64,000 bases of DNA, taken from contig CACHPL010000001.1 in assembly GCA_902581795.1 (NCBI GenBank), positions 248,001 through 312,000 of the forward strand, written 5' to 3'. The position numbers and the translations under genes were made by a program. Source of the DNA: an uncultured Pelagibacteraceae bacterium. Lineage in GTDB: Bacteria > Pseudomonadota > Alphaproteobacteria > Pelagibacterales > Pelagibacteraceae. Each line of letters opens with the position of its first letter. The first letter of the stretch is position 1. Below are positions 62,499 through 64,000 of the stretch, piece after piece. The notes beneath the pieces were generated by a model, which saw nothing but the letters and a program-made list of their open reading frames with translations, was not told the origin of the DNA and searched no databases.

Positions 62499-63761
62499 AT
62501 GAATTTAGCAGTTTTAGGAAGCGGAGGTAGAGAGCATGCAATTTGTTACAAATTGCATCAATCTAAAAAGTTAGGCAAGTTACTTTGTATACCAGGAAAT
62601 GCTGGAACAGAAAAAATCGCGGAAAATATAAAAATAGATCTAGGTAATTTTGAGGAAATTTATAAAACAATTAAAACAAAAAATATCGAAATAGTTATAG
62701 TTGGTCCTGAACAGCCTTTAGTGGAGGGTATAGTTGATTTTTTAAGACAAAGATCGGTAAAAGTGATTGGCCCTGATAAATTTAGTTCTCAATTAGAAGG
62801 CTCAAAATCTTTTATGAAAAATATTTGCAAAAAAAATAATATTCCGACGGCAAATTATGGTGTTTTTGATAATTTAAATAAAGCAGAAATTTTTCTAAAA
62901 AAAAATGGTGCACCAATAGTTGTGAAAGCAGATGGGCTTGCTGCTGGCAAGGGGGTTAGTATATGTGAGTCATTCGATGAGGCGAAAATTAAAATTAAAG
63001 AAATTTTAGATGGAAAATTTAAATCATCGAATAAAGTAATACTAGAAGAATTTCTTGAGGGAGAGGAGCTGAGCTATTTTGTTTTATCAGATAAAAATTC
63101 ATACAGTTTTTTTGGTTCAGCACAAGATCATAAAAGAGTTGGTGAGGGAGACAAAGGTCCAAATACTGGAGGTATGGGTGCGTACTCCCCAGCAAAAATG
63201 CTAAATAAAAATTTAGATGAAAAAATAAGAAAAAAGATTATTGAACCCACTCTGTCTGCAATGAAAAATTTAGGTCATCCTTATGAAGGTTTTTTATATG
63301 CTGGCTTAATGATTAAGAACTCAGAACCTTACTTAATAGAATATAACATTCGAATGGGAGATCCTGAGTGCCAAGTTTTAATGATGACATTAAAATCAGA
63401 CCTTTTAGAAATTTTTGATTATATAACAAAAAATAAATTAAATGATTTAAAAATTCAATGGTATGAAAAAGAATCAATAACTATAGTTTTATGCGCAAAA
63501 GGTTATCCAGAAACTTACATAAAAGATAGTGAAATTAAAAATTTATCATCAGTAATAACTGATCATGATAATCAAATTTTTCATGCTGGTACTTATAGAA
63601 AAAATAATAAAATTTTTTCTAAAGGTGGTCGCGTTTTAAACATAACATCTTGTGCAAAAAGTTTGTCTGATGCGAGAAAGAGATGTTTAAAAAATTTAAA
63701 GCAAATTGATTGGGATGATGGTTTCTTCAGAAAAGATATTGGCTGGAGAGTAATTAAATGA
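62499..63761 (+). CDS. purD: Phosphoribosylamine-glycine ligase
   Basis: PurD makes glycinamide ribonucleotide from phosphoribosylamine, glycine and ATP. I chose the ATG at 62499 (420 aa) because the family begins N-x-A-V-L-G-S-G-G-R-E-H. An open frame to 62463 adds 12 residues with no counterpart that would overlap the divergent DUF2093 start. The ATP-grasp core has K-A-D-G-L-A-A-G-K-G near residue 145, G-E-E-L-S near 190, G-P-N-T-G-G-M-G-A-Y near 220 and E-Y-N-I-R-M-G-D-P-E near 285. It overlaps rsmD by 4 nt. Confidence 0.96.
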   Translation: MNLAVLGSGGREHAICYKLHQSKKLGKLLCIPGNAGTEKIAENIKIDLGNFEEIYKTIKTKNIEIVIVGPEQPLVEGIVDFLRQRSVKVIGPDKFSSQLEGSKSFMKNICKKNNIPTANYGVFDNLNKAEIFLKKNGAPIVVKADGLAAGKGVSICESFDEAKIKIKEILDGKFKSSNKVILEEFLEGEELSYFVLSDKNSYSFFGSAQDHKRVGEGDKGPNTGGMGAYSPAKMLNKNLDEKIRKKIIEPTLSAMKNLGHPYEGFLYAGLMIKNSEPYLIEYNIRMGDPECQVLMMTLKSDLLEIFDYITKNKLNDLKIQWYEKESITIVLCAKGYPETYIKDSEIKNLSSVITDHDNQIFHAGTYRKNNKIFSKGGRVLNITSCAKSLSDARKRCLKNLKQIDWDDGFFRKDIGWRVIK

Positions 63762-64000
63762 GAATAATAAGTGGGAAATTTAAAAACAGAAAAATTAACT
63801 TTCCAATGAGTCTTAAAACTAGACCTTTAAAAGACAGTGTTAGAGAAAATATTTTTAATGTTTTAAGCCACTCAAAAAATTCAAAAATTAGTTTAAAAAA
63901 TTCTAAAGTTCTTGACCTATATGCTGGGACAGGCTCTTTTGGTCTTGAATGCATGTCGAGAGAAGCGTCTAAAGTTGTTTTTGTAGAAAATAACATTTCG
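63758..64000 (+). CDS. rsmD: 16S rRNA (guanine966-N2) methyltransferase RsmD, 3' end cut
   Basis: From the ATG at 63758 (ATGA overlap with purD) 81 codons are visible before the window ends. They match the RsmD start: R-I-I-S-G-K-F-K-N-R, then R-P-L-K-D-S-V-R-E-N-I-F-N-V-L near residue 22, and the SAM motif V-L-D-L-Y-A-G-T-G-S-F-G-L-E near 51. The catalytic N-P-P-Y/F segment would lie beyond the edge. Confidence 0.92.
   Translation, partial: MRIISGKFKNRKINFPMSLKTRPLKDSVRENIFNVLSHSKNSKISLKNSKVLDLYAGTGSFGLECMSREASKVVFVENNIS

Noticed and set aside
1-64000. CRISPR arrays, insertion sequences, prophage, integrase or toxin-antitoxin modules
   Set aside because: No direct repeat series with spacers, transposase or integrase motifs or terminal inverted repeats were seen; nearly all DNA is accounted for by core genes.

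Overview
The window is a gene-dense, very AT-rich chromosomal segment. It has short or absent intergenic gaps, many 1-20 nt gene overlaps, and no insertion sequence, phage gene, integrase or CRISPR array that I can see. Gene content and order point to a streamlined marine alphaproteobacterium of the SAR11 (Pelagibacterales) type. The supporting markers are the rnhB-ccrM-mutY-dciA-dsbA-smc order, separate F0 ATP synthase genes with b and b' subunits, petABC, a CoxMNOP-like aa3 oxidase, alphaproteobacterial small families (UbiK, DUF1289, DUF2093), and a beta-carotene-to-retinal gene set. The assignment comes from reading proteins by eye; no database search was run.

Layout. 1-7.4 kb: a partial ELM1-family gene, trxB, an NAD-dependent epimerase-like gene, an aspartate-type aminotransferase, uvrB, a pteridine-reductase-like SDR and folB. 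7.4-16.8 kb: uvrC, pgsA, a methyltransferase, ilvE, a MarR/response-regulator/histidine-kinase set, ubiK, lgt, a MidA-like gene and pgeF. 16.9-24.3 kb: prs-rplY-pth-ychF, the bc1 complex petABC on the minus strand, hemF and greA. 24.3-36.3 kb: cca with tRNA-Gln directly upstream, ispE, a TPR lipoprotein-like/exported protein, a family-4 uracil-DNA glycosylase, rnhB, ccrM, an FAD monooxygenase, mutY, dciA, a DsbA-like thioredoxin protein and an unusually short smc. 36.3-45.7 kb: F0 ATP synthase (atpI-atpB-atpE-atpF'-atpF), running 16 nt later into crtI-crtB-crtY-blh, then ispH-thrB-rnhA-rhodanese. 45.7-53.8 kb, minus strand: an aa3-type cytochrome c oxidase cluster (small membrane protein, subunit II, subunit I, two subunit III paralogues, subunit IV, ctaB, cox11, a new-looking 57-aa CxxC membrane peptide), then thrC and a peroxiredoxin. 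53.8-64 kb: rsmE, a quinone oxidoreductase, DUF1289, three tiny membrane-protein genes, ubiA, the lipid A/Kdo genes msbA-waaA-lpxK-lpxL, DUF2093, purD and a partial rsmD.

How it fits together. Much of the window is energy conversion: the bc1 complex, cytochrome oxidase and its assembly factors, ubiquinone genes (ubiA, ubiK), the F0 proton channel, and a retinal pathway that would supply the chromophore of a proton-pumping rhodopsin. No rhodopsin gene and no crtE lie in the window. DNA repair and chromosome maintenance genes (uvrB, uvrC, udg, mutY, rnhA, rnhB, ccrM, dciA, smc) form the second theme.

The most interesting observations are: an SMC protein with no recognisable hinge; a family-4 uracil-DNA glycosylase lacking three of its four Fe-S cysteines; a shortened Cox11 next to an undescribed 57-aa M-C-x-x-C membrane peptide; start codons of divergent genes fused in a 6-bp palindrome; and a tRNA-Gln whose 3' end lies 5 nt from the start codon of the CCA-adding enzyme.
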